Source of the DNA: Lateolabrax maculatus
Lineage: Eukaryota > Chordata > Actinopteri > Acropomatiformes > Lateolabracidae
Length of the DNA stretch: 64,000 nucleotides
NCBI GenBank assembly: GCA_031216445.1
Contig: CM062202.1
Location: forward strand, 20,607,501 to 20,671,500
Direction: 5' to 3'
The position numbers and the translations under genes are program-made. Positions 12,930 to 24,200 of this stretch are shown piece after piece. Position 1 is the first letter of the stretch. Each line of letters opens with the position of its first letter. Below the pieces are notes generated by a model. It was not told the origin of the DNA, searched no databases, and saw only the letters and a list, made by a program, of their open reading frames with translations.

Positions 12930-12964
12930 ATACATGCTAACAGCCTCTGTCTGTTAGCATGTAT
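12930..12964. repeat. Perfect 14-bp inverted repeat
   Basis: Left arm ATACATGCTAACAG, 7-base spacer CCTCTGT, right arm CTGTTAGCATGTAT. The octamer GCCTCTGT occurs both just before the left arm and over the spacer. Similar GTTAGCATG words occur in the dispersed repeat near 6880, so it may be a repeat relic. Confidence 0.9.
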
Positions 12965-12999
12965 GTTACCATAAAGTACATATCTAAGACCCTTTTACA

Positions 13000-15900
13000 A
13001 TCTTTGCGTTTTAAAACCAATCCGCTGAAAATGTTAAACAGTCGGCCGGAGACAAGCAGTCGTTTTGCAGCCACTGTTTCAAAATGACAGCACAGTTTGA
13101 GAGGTAAATGTCATTATAGTATCATTATGTGCTGTGTGGGAACAGGAAGGGTCAGCAGCAGTAAGTAAGGGGGGACGGGCCTTAGCCAGAGGTCAATTGT
13201 GGTCCACCGTGCCTACATCAGTTTTTTCAGAAATGTCACAGGAAGAGGCATTTTACAGGAAGAAGAATTGGAGAAAAAATCGAGACCTATTTTTCCAAAC
13301 ACCACAAAGAATACAAGTAGACAAGTACATCTGATTGCAGGCAAATATCTAGCTTCAGTCCAGCTGAAGGCGTTTTCTTAATCCTGAATACTGAGCAGGT
13401 TTGTAAATCGCTCTGGATGACAGCGTCCGGCGAGTGCCTCACATCTAAATGTAAATAGAAAAGGAAAGTGACTGGTCAAGCGGCGGTGCGGCAGATAAAC
13501 ACAGACTTGATGCAAGCCGGACATTGTGTTTTTTCGGAAACATTTCCAAAGGCTGTCCCGAGGAGATAAGGAGTAAACAGTGGACGGCAATGTGAGCGCT
13601 GTAACTGTGAAATAGTCGAGAAGGTGTGAAAAGAAATGCTGAAAATAGATATAAGGTGTGTATTTAATAGGAGACTTTAATACAGGATAAAGGAAGGCAG
13701 GCATTACTTGAAAGTTCTGGAGATAATAATGAAGCACTGATGACAGATTAATGTTTTTAAATGGATCATCAGCAATTCACTTTGTCATACATGGAGTTAA
13801 AATGAGTTGGCAGAATTAACAGGAGACGTCCTCAGGTGATTTGGATAATCACAGGCAAAGATGAAAACAAGACCCATCGTGTTGTAATAGAGTGTATATA
13901 GCTTGTGTGCACGTGCGCGTCCGTGTGTTTGTGTGAGCAATATTTCCAGTCCAGTGAATTTTATCTCATCTCTGACATTCTGGTTCAGAGCTGCTCCCCT
14001 GCTGCTCCTTTCATCTCCTCTGCGCTTTCTGCTCTGGTCTCCTCCGACTCCCACTCGCTCTGACCTCCGGGGACTGTCTCCCTGACTGCGGGCCCGAGGA
14101 AACACCACATGAAGCTGGGGGTCCGAAGGCGGTGGGCAGGGCCCACAGCCTGGGGGTCACAGGCCAGCAGGAGGGACTTTAGGGGCTTTAGCTGAAACAA
14201 TGGCTCAAACTGTACAAAGGGAGGTGGGAGAAGATGGGAGGGGGGGGATTGTAGGTTTTTGCTTTGTATAAATAAATGTGTAGTGCACTTCCTGGAAAGA
14301 CATAAAAGAGTGAGTACTTTCACAGACCAGTAGGTGCAAGGCTATAAAAAATCAGCATGAGTGAAAAGAGTAACGCCTGCACACTGACTGATAAAATGAT
14401 TTATTTAAGTAGACAGCGTTTGGATCTTCGTCAGGTCAAAATGGTTAAAAATGGTTACCACGCACATATACAGTATATACCCATGGGCTGATAGACTTGA
14501 TGACAGCTGTGGTTGACCATCCAATACACCCGGGGGGATAAGCATTTAAAAACCATTAACATTTCACTAAGTACACTAATCATCATCTCCAAATCCCTAA
14601 AAATGTGGACGTGCATATACAAGCACGCATCAAATATATACAAAAATGTCTAAATCAGAAAAATCAAAAATAGTTTAAAGCCATATGAAAGGAAATATTA
14701 AGGCATTGTAAATGATGAAAAGCATTATAAAACAAATTAAACAACTAATCCTAACCCTAACACCCATGTATGTTAATGTCAGCAATCAATAAGAAGCCAC
14801 ATTATGTATAGATTTAGAAAATTTAAGTTTACAATAAGTGTTTTATTTCATATACTGGATTCAGTCCTCTTGGTGTCATGGTCTGAAGTGTAAAGGTGTA
14901 AATAAGGGTATTAATGTCACCTCCCCTTTTTGGGGTTCTGACATGCTCAACGTCCATGTTTCTCAGGGAGGACACTGGGTGTTTGGCTCTGTTGGTCCTC
15001 TCAATACAGCTCCTGCGTTTTGCTATTGTATTGGTTTTCAAAGCTTCTGCGTTATAGAGTTATATACATTATATACACATCAGAAACTATAATAACATAG
15101 CTATCTGAGCTAATCAGTGCAGCTATGATGGCTAATAGCAGTCGATTTTTGTGAAGCTGCTGTGGAACGTACTCACATTTTCCTCCGGCTATGGCAGTCC
15201 TCGATGCTGTGTACTATATTGTAAAATTGGTCAAATATTTGCTACAATGCAGGCGCAAGGCCATCAAAATCAGATGTGAGTGAGATATACAGTAACTGAC
15301 TGATATCCAGTTTTTTTTTTTTTCATCAAAAGCAACAGGAGTCCCAAATATCAGCAAAATCTGTCTATAAGACAAGTTTGTGTGAGCTTGTGTGTGTGTG
15401 TGTGTGTGTGTGTGAGTGTGTGTCGACTCAAACAAAGGATTAGGAGTCGGTGTGCATGATTGGCACACAATGCAGATGTGTGGGCAGCAGATGCCATCTG
15501 GAGAAAGCGGAGTGGGCTGGTAGAGGAAGGGGGGTGGGAGTGCTCCGCCACTTACCCCCTGAAAAAAAAAGCCGGTGGTTTGACAGGATGATAAAGGAAA
15601 CGATGGGAGTGTAATCAATCAAAAACACTGTGACACATATAAAGGAAGACAAGAGACACAACCCGCCCACTCGCACCCTCTCCCGACCACCATCACGGCC
15701 CTCGAAAAAAAACTTTTTCGCCATTGGTTGGAAAGATGAAAAGCGGCCCTCCGGGTCCCCCTCTGGCTTTTTCAGGTTGCCAAGGCTCGTCGTCGGGGGG
15801 AGAGAACAGGGGACGTGCCCTTCATCTGGGGATGCAGTTTCGGACGATCAATGTTCGGGGTTAAATTGGCCGATTTCGGTAGAGCACCAGGTGCTTTGTC

Positions 15901-17340
15901 TGCTTCATTACGCCGGTCGAGATACTTCCGCAGGAGAGGCCATAACCCCACAAAGCCACAGCATTTGGTCCCGGGGGACTCGCACAAACCCACACACTCC
16001 TCTCCATCTATCCCTAAATCCGCCTCATTCTTCTTGATCCTAACATCTTTTCCTTGTGCAGTCCAAGATCAGGACTCCAAAGCTGCCTTCTCAGACCACT
16101 TATACATAAAAACACTATACTCTCCCTTTCTTTGAGCGGCATCTGCAAGGGGGAAAAACAAAGCCACACTATGTCTGCAGAGGCATTTTAGACAAAGGCA
16201 GGTCTATTCGCAGTGAGATCACCCCTATGAGAAAACTCCTAGATGCTTCCTTGTATGGGCAGAAATAAACATATCGTAGCCAAGTCTTGGAAGCCCGAGG
16301 TTGGCGTGACAGTTACAGAAAGGCATGGGAACTAGAACAACTGCGATCTGCCAAACGTGGATGCTAGAGGCTACAGGCAATATTACCACACAAAGACACA
16401 TTCACATATGTATGACACTGTAATGAGACGAGACGAAAAAAAGGGCATTTAGACACCTGCTGAGTGCAAAGAAAAACCTCTTATAGCCGTGCGCTGTCTC
16501 TCCACCACAAACAGGTTTTTGAAGCCAAATGAAGTCGCCTAAATCCAAAATGCATGCGGCTTCATTTCAATTTTAAAACATCGTGGGTTTCACATAACAG
16601 AGACCAACAACATTGAGATACTTTTAGGGTTCATGTGATAAAATTCTGCTCAGACTTCCCAGATCCAATGGCTTGCCCAAGGACACTTCGGCAGGGTGCA
16701 CGTTTTTCCAGCTGCATCACCGTCCCTGTAATCTGTGAAAGGCCACATTCCACTCCGAAGGAGACACAATATTATAAAGGTTGTTGTGGTTGTGGAAACC
16801 TATCTGTAGCCACTGGCTGCAGGGTGCGGTGACACAGAGCGGCCTAACCTGCCCACACGGTGACAATCTCCTCTGCAGATCATTGAAAGGTTGCCTGCCT
16901 GCCGCTGCAACGGGCACATCTCACGGGAGCAATAGAAGACCTGTGTAGGAGGACATAAAAGAGCGAGAGCACCCTGGGCAAAACCCCAAACGTGGACACA
17001 GCTGGCTTTTCTCTGACATGAACAATGCAGCCTTTGTCTGAAGAAAAAACCTGCAAAGAAAGTAACGTCAATTCCTGCACATCATTCAGCTTTGCAGCTC
17101 CCCAGCACCAGGTCTCCTCTACAACCTGTGCTGACGGATGGATCTCTGCGCACATTTCATCATAATTACCCATAAAGCCATGGTAATATTAGAATAATAG
17201 CAAGTGACAATAATCCAATACAAGCTCGCCACCGATCACAAAACGGGCATTGTCAATTTCACAAAGTGCAATACCATGTAATGCTAGGGGAGGTCATGCT
17301 CATGCTTGTTCTTTAATCCAATTTCGGAGGCAGAACAGGC
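13000..17340. other. Upstream gene-free region, fourth part
   Basis: No gene is supported. It holds a GT microsatellite at 15.39 kb, a possible repeat end near 14.40-14.46 kb (words like CAGCGTTTGGATCTTCGTC, seen at ends of fish repeats), and a short GCCCAAGGACACTTCGGC word near 16674 that is also common in fish repeats. The remaining DNA is unique to my eye. Confidence 0.5.
15389..15414. repeat. (TG)13 microsatellite
   Basis: Uninterrupted TG run preceding a GTCGACTC segment. Confidence 0.95.
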
Positions 17341-17589
17341 GTCAATATCTCCGCTAGGTGGCGACCTTGGTCCGACGCGGCTCACCTTGGAGCAGCGCTG
17401 CGCTCGACTGGAGCCAGACTACATGCAGGATCAGCTCGGTGTGGCTGCCGGGGAGCGCGGAGGACGAGAGACTGACGCATTGCATTCTGAGGCACACGAA
17501 CGTGCAGTTGACGAGCACTTTTCCTGTTTCTCATTCAAAGTTGGGGAGGCAGCGAGTGAGGCGCACTGCCACTCCTGAACCAACTCGGT

Positions 17590-17590
<1 letters not shown>

Positions 17591-17627
<37 letters not shown>
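17591..17627. repeat. (CA)18 microsatellite in the promoter region
   Basis: Uninterrupted CA run about 520 bp upstream of the first candidate start codon. Confidence 0.95.
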
Positions 17628-17629
<2 letters not shown>

Positions 17630-17845
17630 CCCAGCACGTTTTCACTGTTGACTAACAGGAGACCCCCCCCGCAGTTTATTTGACTGTGTCATTTCAATCG
17701 GCGGCTCGCAGAGTCATGGAGAGTTGTGCGTCGCCTCTGTACCTGCAGAAATGCCAACTCACAGAATCTCCATCCCGTCTTGTCTCCGACTATAGCCTCC
17801 ACTGTTTAACGAGAGAGTGAGTTATCTGGGGTGTGCAGAAGGGAA

Positions 17846-17872
17846 GGGGGGGGGGGGGGGGGGGGGGGGGGG
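17846..17872. repeat. Poly-G run of 27
   Basis: 27 consecutive G, about 280 bp upstream of the first candidate start codon. Length in an assembly is error-prone for such a tract. A run like this can form G-quadruplexes. Confidence 0.9.
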
Positions 17873-18030
17873 TAGTTAATGATTATTTACCCCCCCACCT
17901 CTCCACTACGCTTCCTATATGGATTGACGGGGTCCGCGTCAGAGCGCACACAGTAGACCCGCCTCCTGGCTGTGGTGCGCCCGTTGCGTCTCTCTCCCCC
18001 CTGTCCGCTTCCAATCCATATTCCACTGGG

Positions 18031-18088
18031 AAAGAGAGAGAGAGGGAGTGAGGGAGAGAGGGAGTGAGAGAGAGAGAGAGAGAGAGAG
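18031..18088. repeat. (GA)n purine tract in probable 5' UTR
   Basis: AG-rich repeat with GGAGTG interruptions, ending about 60 bp upstream of the first candidate ATG. The whole interval 18031-18149 is strongly purine-rich on the plus strand and contains no ATG. Confidence 0.9.
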
Positions 18089-18149
18089 TAGGACCTGGGA
18101 GAAGAGCAACGAGAGAAAAAGAGGAGAGAAAAACGGAACAACGACACAA

Positions 18150-18246
18150 ATGGCACTCATGGCAGGGATTTTGTTCACGGCCACCTCTCTCGTTTTGGGG
18201 ATCTCTACGTTTGTTTCGTCGGCACGGATATACCCCCCGAATGAAG
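18150..18246 (+). CDS. epha4: epha4 exon 1: start codon and signal peptide
   Basis: Codes the signal peptide and mature N-terminus, residues 1-32 plus one base. Two in-frame ATGs compete: 18150 (MALMAGIL) and 18159 (MAGIL). Human EPHA4 begins MAGIF, so the second aligns best, but both have the same modest context (C at -3, G at +4) and scanning would meet 18150 first. A hydrophobic core (ILFTATSLVLGI) and small residues near SSA give a normal signal peptide, followed by RIYPPNE, which matches the human RVYPANE. The donor is GAAG|GTGAGG, leaving phase 1. Confidence 0.92.
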
Positions 18247-21200
18247 GTGAGGTTGTCGGGAGAAAAAAAAAAAAACGAACTGCCGAGGACTTCTGACTTC
18301 ATCCCCGCTCCGTCTCCGTGCGAGCTCAGCGCCCGGCGGTCACCTTTACGCAGCGACTTTTTCTTGCGGGCCGTCCGGGTGCGCGTCGGCCGCGCTGGTC
18401 TCGGATCGCGCCAGCTGCAGAAGAGACCCCCGGGAGCAGGAATACTTGTGGCCCCGATACGCGCCGATCTGTCCGTTGAGAAAGGGAAGGTCACGCCGAC
18501 TCTCCGCTCGATGTCGCGCAGCTTCTACCTGCACGGGCAGGACTTGTGGAAGAGAGAAACGAAGCGCGGACTCGCGAGTCTCCGGCAAACGTCCGACCGG
18601 CCGAGCGGCTCTTTGTTGATCAATTTTCACAATCGTTCCCAGCGATCTGCTCCCGCTGTCGCGGCGGTTTCTGGTGGAAGGCGAACACGGGAATGACAAG
18701 ATCTGAAAAACTAAACAAAAAAAAAAAAAAATCCAAAAGTGAAATTGCGCCGCTCTGTGTATTAGATACACGCCGAATTAAGGAAACATGCCCAGCAAAT
18801 AATAAAAGCTTTTCGGTTGTGCCGTGCCGTGTATGCGTTCGCTGAAAGGCGACCGAACATTAAACTGCGAGGTGTTTAAACTGAGCACGCTGCGTGCTGC
18901 GCAGAACAAGAGCTCGGGAGGTTTCGGGACTGGAGTTGCCTGCTCGGGGTCCCGGGGCGCAGTGTATCCAGTGTCAAAATGTTAGGCCCGACACAGGTTA
19001 CAGTCTAATTTCCAGTGCAAACACCAAGAACTGAAGTGCTTTATTTTATTTGAAACAACCCCCATCGGATGCAGGGGATCTGTCTCCTGCAGAATCGTCT
19101 CTCTGTATCCGTCCTGCTCGGCGGAACAAAGCTGTTTGACACAAAGTCCACAGTGACGCATCGCAGGCTCAGTTCAGTGAAATCTGAAACAAACTGTTTC
19201 AGATTTAAAATGGATAAGTCTGTATTGTTCCTAATAATTTATACCGTGGACTTACATAACGGGCTTAATTATTAATTTATACTGAGTAGTTGATTAAGTA
19301 ATTTACTCTCACCGAATTGAAAACAACCCTAAAAATAGATGTAGGTATTTTCTGTGCCATTTAATTCAATCGAACACATTAAAATTAAAGCTTCATGGGC
19401 AATTTTTTCTACTTTTTCTCGAGGAAATATTGTGTAAGACAGCCTGTCTGTCTGCCAGGGCATTTTAAATGCGTTTTGTTCTTCAACGGCCAAGTTTGTG
19501 CAGACGGCTCATAATTCATTCCGGTCACATCAAACATGCTTAAAGCCGATGCTGAGCAAACTGAAAAAAAAATGTTGTTTTATAGACAGCGGGGAAATAC
19601 ATTTGTCATTTGCAGAAAATCTTTTTCTTAACGAAAATCAATCAAGACGACGTGTGTTAAGCACGGCAGGGAATTGCCATAACAAAACATTTACAAGTTT
19701 ATCATTCGACTCATTGGCCTTCAGTCTTTATTCTCTGACTTCATCATGAGGATATTTTTGTACTTGATGAATTATTTCTATTCATTAAGCTTTTTTTTTT
19801 TTTTTTTTTAAAGGGGGGAAAAAAAAGAACCCATTTTCCTTCCTCGCAGTGTTCGACCTGAGCGGATTATACATGCCAGTGCTGATGTTGTATGGGCGGA
19901 CTGGGACTGCATGCTCACTTCTCCCGTTCTTGTTTTCCAGTCACGTTATTGGACTCCAGATCGGTACAGGGGGAGCTGGGATGGGTCGCCAACCCGACAG
20001 AAGGAGGGGTAAGTACTGCAAAGAAGTGTCCCCTTGTTAGGACGCATGGTCCCCTATTGAGCAAAAATAGAGAGATAATATCCATTATTGGCAGGAGCTC
20101 TGGAGTGGACCGCCAAATAGATACACAGCCCTCTTTGATAAGAGTTTGTCCTGGTGAGCCCTTTATGGGAATATCTTTGTTGATGAATTATTGTGCAGCT
20201 GTCTGCGCTGTAGGGATATCAGGCTCAGGATGATGTCAAGGCATCATTTCCAGTATCTTACACTAAAATATGGGCAAATTAGAATGTGCCATTTTGTTGT
20301 ACACAGAGACCCTCTGGAACACCCTGCAGGGCCCCATGGGGTCCCCGGGAATCCACTTTGAGAACCATGGGTCTATAGGCACCCCCCCCTCACCCCCAAC
20401 CCCCCCCTCTGCTCCCCTTTCTCCTCGCTTCCCTTCTCTCTAACCAGTCTGTAATAGTCAGATGCAGGGGCCGATACTGCAGCGGGCGTCAGGTTTCCTG
20501 AATAGACGGTGGATTGAATCGGTCTTTGTGGAGAAACTTTATATCCCTTTCCACCATTGAGTCGCAGGGAGGGAGAGCGAGAGAGAGTGAGGGACTTGGC
20601 AGCTGAGAGAGGGTCCTGTGGAATGGATGAATAAGGGGGAAAGTGCAGTGGGGTTCAGCTCTTGCCGCAGGTCTTGCTGTAACAACGGGGAATGGGGTCC
20701 TTTAAATACGCGATACCTCAGTCTAATTGGGATATCTACACTGGCTCTGATAAGGGAAAAAATAGGGGCCACAGTTGGGCTCACAGTAGCCACGGTGTGC
20801 CACAGGCATTAGAGGGTTTGGAAAACATAAGGAAAACGCCGTGCCTTGACCAAGTCTAAATTTGATGGTATAGAAATGTATTTGAAAGCCATGTCTTCCA
20901 AAATCAGTTGTGACCTAAATAAATAATTGCTCACAATAAGTGTTTTCAGTCAGAAGTCCCTCCTCCAGTGTGATGATGAGCATAAGCGAGCCTTTTAGTG
21001 TTTTATGAAAATTAATACAAATTAGCAACAATCATGCCAACAAATGAATCCGAACCCAGGGGAACAGAAATCCACCTCGTGCAGCTGTTGCAGGCTCTGC
21101 TCGCGAGCTTTTCTCAATGAATTTGGCCGGTCCCGCGCTCAGGTCCTCCCTCCCTCCACCATTTTAACACAAACAAGTGATTGACAGGGTCCTGGCAGCC

Positions 21201-24200
21201 CGGGCAAGCCTGCATTCACCCTCTCATTACGACCAATTGGCCTTATTCTCCCTCGTCCCTGCTATCGGGGGAAAGGTGCGGCCTTATCTCGGCGCCGCTT
21301 GATTTCCACAACAAAAGGGAGGCTAAGGGAAGAGAGCAGAGTGGAATGGAGCAGCAGGGAATGATAGACATGTTCTCAAATCACACAGCCGCAGCTATGT
21401 TTAACATTATCCCCCTCTCCTCCAGGGATATAAGGCTTTAAACCAGATTATTTATGATAAGGCGTCAAATCAAATCTGGCAGCATAACCCATATCTTCCA
21501 CTGTCCCATTATGATTTTTTTTGTACAGTTTTCTGAATGTTTGAAGCCACGGCAGCCAAAGGCCTGTCTGCTCTTGTTTACAGCCCAGCTCGCTCAAAGA
21601 CTCTATTTAAAACACACGGTGAAAAACTTAGGGGAACACAGCGCTTTGAGCTTCTCAAGACATGCTCGTATTTGCTCAACAGTGATCTGTCAAAAGGGGA
21701 ACTCTATCATAAGTAAAACAAACAGTCCCTCTCGGCAAAAATAAGCCAGGCCGCGTGGGATAACGTAATCCATGCGCCCCCGCGTCAGCGTCTCCCTCTC
21801 TCTCTCCCGTGAGTCCATACTAACAACAGCAGTGAACATGTGTGCCTCTGTCTCCCAGTCCCCATCATGTAGGCTGATGTAAAGCAGGCACACATTAGAT
21901 CATTAGCATTGATTCAGAGACTTTAACTTTTTTTGCATCCACATAATCCCCTGTTTTCATTCTTTCCTTTTTTTTCCTGATGCCCTGAGACATACACGTC
22001 TCTCAGTGTGTGTGTGTGTGAGAGAGGATTTTGTATACCCCTCTACAAGTAATTGAACTGTGGACATTACTGAGGCATAGAACTAATTACAAATTTCCTT
22101 TCTCGCACTTGAGGGGAAGCCATGAATATTAACATCTTTACGATTCTATATTAGGACCTAACAAGTCTATTAGGTGCCATTCATAAAATATGCATTAAGT
22201 TTAGCCATCAATTAATTGCTCTGCTGAGACTCAAATATTGACTAATCTTTCTCGCTTGCTCTTTTCGCACAGTATCTCTTATTCTTGGCATAGAGTGGCT
22301 CCCAGTCATGTGTGTTTACTTACATAATTAGGAAAGCATTTAGATTAGATGTTTCTCTGGTGTTTTCCACCTTTAACATTCCTGCCATGACATTGTTAAA
22401 GCATTTTCCCACTGCTCTAAATTTTCTTAAACTGTAGTTTGAGTTCAACATAGGTAATTTATTAACAGATTGAAACCCAGAGGTTTAAGAATATCCTTGT
22501 AACATGTTTAATTGTGTGTCCTTTCCCCAGTGGGAGGAAGTGAGTATTATGGATGAAAAGAACATTCCCATCCGGACGTACCAGGTGTGTAATGTCATGG
22601 AGCCAAACCAGAACAACTGGCTCCGCACTGACTGGATCCCCCGAGGCGGTGCCCAGCGTGTCTACATTGAGATCAAGTTCACCCTCCGAGACTGCAACAG
22701 CCTCCCGGGGGTCATGGGAACCTGCAAGGAGACCTTCAATCTTTACTACTACGAGTCCAACAACGACAAGGAGCGCTACATCCGCGAGAACCAGTTCGGC
22801 AAGATCGATACCATCGCTGCAGACGAGAGCTTCACTCAGGTGGACATCGGCGATCGCATCATGAAGCTGAACACAGAGGTCCGGGATGTGGGCGCCTTGA
22901 CCCGGAAGGGCTTCTATTTGGCCTTCCAGGATGTCGGAGCGTGCATTGCGCTCGTCTCCGTCAGGGTCTTCTACAAGAAATGTCCTTTGGCTGTGCGTAA
23001 CTTGGCCCAGTTTCCAGATACCATCACTGGGGCCGATACCTCCTCGCTTGTGGAAGTTCGTGGCTCATGCGTGGATAACTCAGAGGAGAAGGAGGTTCCC
23101 AAGATGTACTGCGGGGCGGATGGAGAGTGGCTGGTGCCCATTGGAAATTGCCTGTGTAACCCTGGATACGAAGAGCGCAATGCAGAATGTCAAGGTAAAG
23201 AACTGACATTTGTCTTGTGTTTTTATGGGCTGACTCCGTCTCTATTTATAGATCCCGCTGTACCTCCAAGCCCTGCCAGTCCCTACAAGATCCTACCACT
23301 TTAATTCCTCCCCATCCTCCTGCTCTGTGTCTTTGTCTTTATCCCCAATGTTTTTGTTCTCTTTGTCCTTCCCTTTCCTCCCTCCCTCGATTCACCCACC
23401 TCGCACTCCGTTGGATATGTTTTTTCTCCTCGCTCTCCCACTCTCTGCAGTCTTCTTCCCGGTGTCTGGTTGGGTGATAGAAGCAATGATGATTGTAAAT
23501 GGAGTAATTAGTGGGCCCACTGGGAGCTGTTGTGCAATGGGATGCATCCCAGGAGAACTGGTGACACCGAGAGAGGAGGGTAGAGCTCCAACTGGTTGGC
23601 GCTACCGCTGTGTCTTTCACCCCCACCTGCTCTTTCTCTCATTCCCAATGGAGCCCGAAGCTGGGAAAAAGAGATAGACAGCTTTAGAGGTAGGGAAGGG
23701 GAGAAAAAGAGTTTATCATTCTGAGCAGGTATGAGGAGTGAAAATACACAGCTGTGAGATGGGGTTGAAATAGTGCTATTTGGTAGGGGGGAATGGTCCT
23801 TCGTGGACGATTATTCTAGTCTCAGCTCACCGTGATCCTTTACCAGGCTGTTTGATGAGGTTTTAAGGTCAGTGCAGAGCGATTTTTTAAAATCAGGAGC
23901 ATGATAGAGCCCTCAGCGTGTTGGTGAATTCAAAACATTGCCTAGAAATACCCATTAAATGTTGGATTTCAAGTTCCGGCTCTTATAAAGAATGGAATTT
24001 TTGATACTCTACAATAATTCAACTTGCGTGATTCATTGCACACAGTAGATTGCAGTTTATGGTATTCAGCAGTGTATTGTGGATAGCATCTAGTAGTATT
24101 CAGCAGCTGTTTTGTGGATCACATGAAGCATTTTGCCAAGCTGAGCACGATTGTCAGCTGAGCAGGGGAGTGGATGCCAATTCTGCCATGATGGTTTATT

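Larger units (their letters stand above)
9000..13000. other. Upstream gene-free region, third part
   Basis: No gene is supported and there are few microsatellites. The quietest and most enhancer-like part is 10550-10940. A long perfect inverted repeat lies at 12930-12964. The segment 12240-12450 is locally GC- and CpG-rich without any exon I can recognise. Confidence 0.5.
17340..18990 (+). promoter_or_regulatory. epha4: CpG-rich promoter region and 5' UTR of epha4
   Basis: CpG density rises clearly at about 17340 and stays high to about 18990, spanning exon 1 and the first 700 bp of intron 1, unlike the AT-rich DNA on both sides. No TATA box is evident. Transcription probably starts between about 17.7 and 18.1 kb, but no site can be fixed from sequence. 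Three simple repeats sit in this promoter: CA (17591-17627), poly-G (17846-17872) and GA (18031-18088). A CpG-island promoter is usual for Eph receptor genes. Confidence 0.6.

Noticed and set aside
14746..14762. CCTAACCCTAACACC resembling telomere repeat
   Set aside because: Fewer than two full units; similar single words occur by chance elsewhere.
18064..18696. 210-codon open frame on the + strand over exon 1 and intron 1, and overlapping frames on the - strand
   Set aside because: They lie in CpG- and purine-rich DNA where stops are rare, read the signal-peptide exon out of frame or antisense, and are made of Arg/Ser/Pro-rich low-complexity sequence with no domain.
20305..20372. Possible second hAT-type MITE
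   Set aside because: Only one terminus (TTTGAGAACCATGG) is recognised and no matching inverted end or target duplication was found, so it is noted inside intron 2 but not called as an element.
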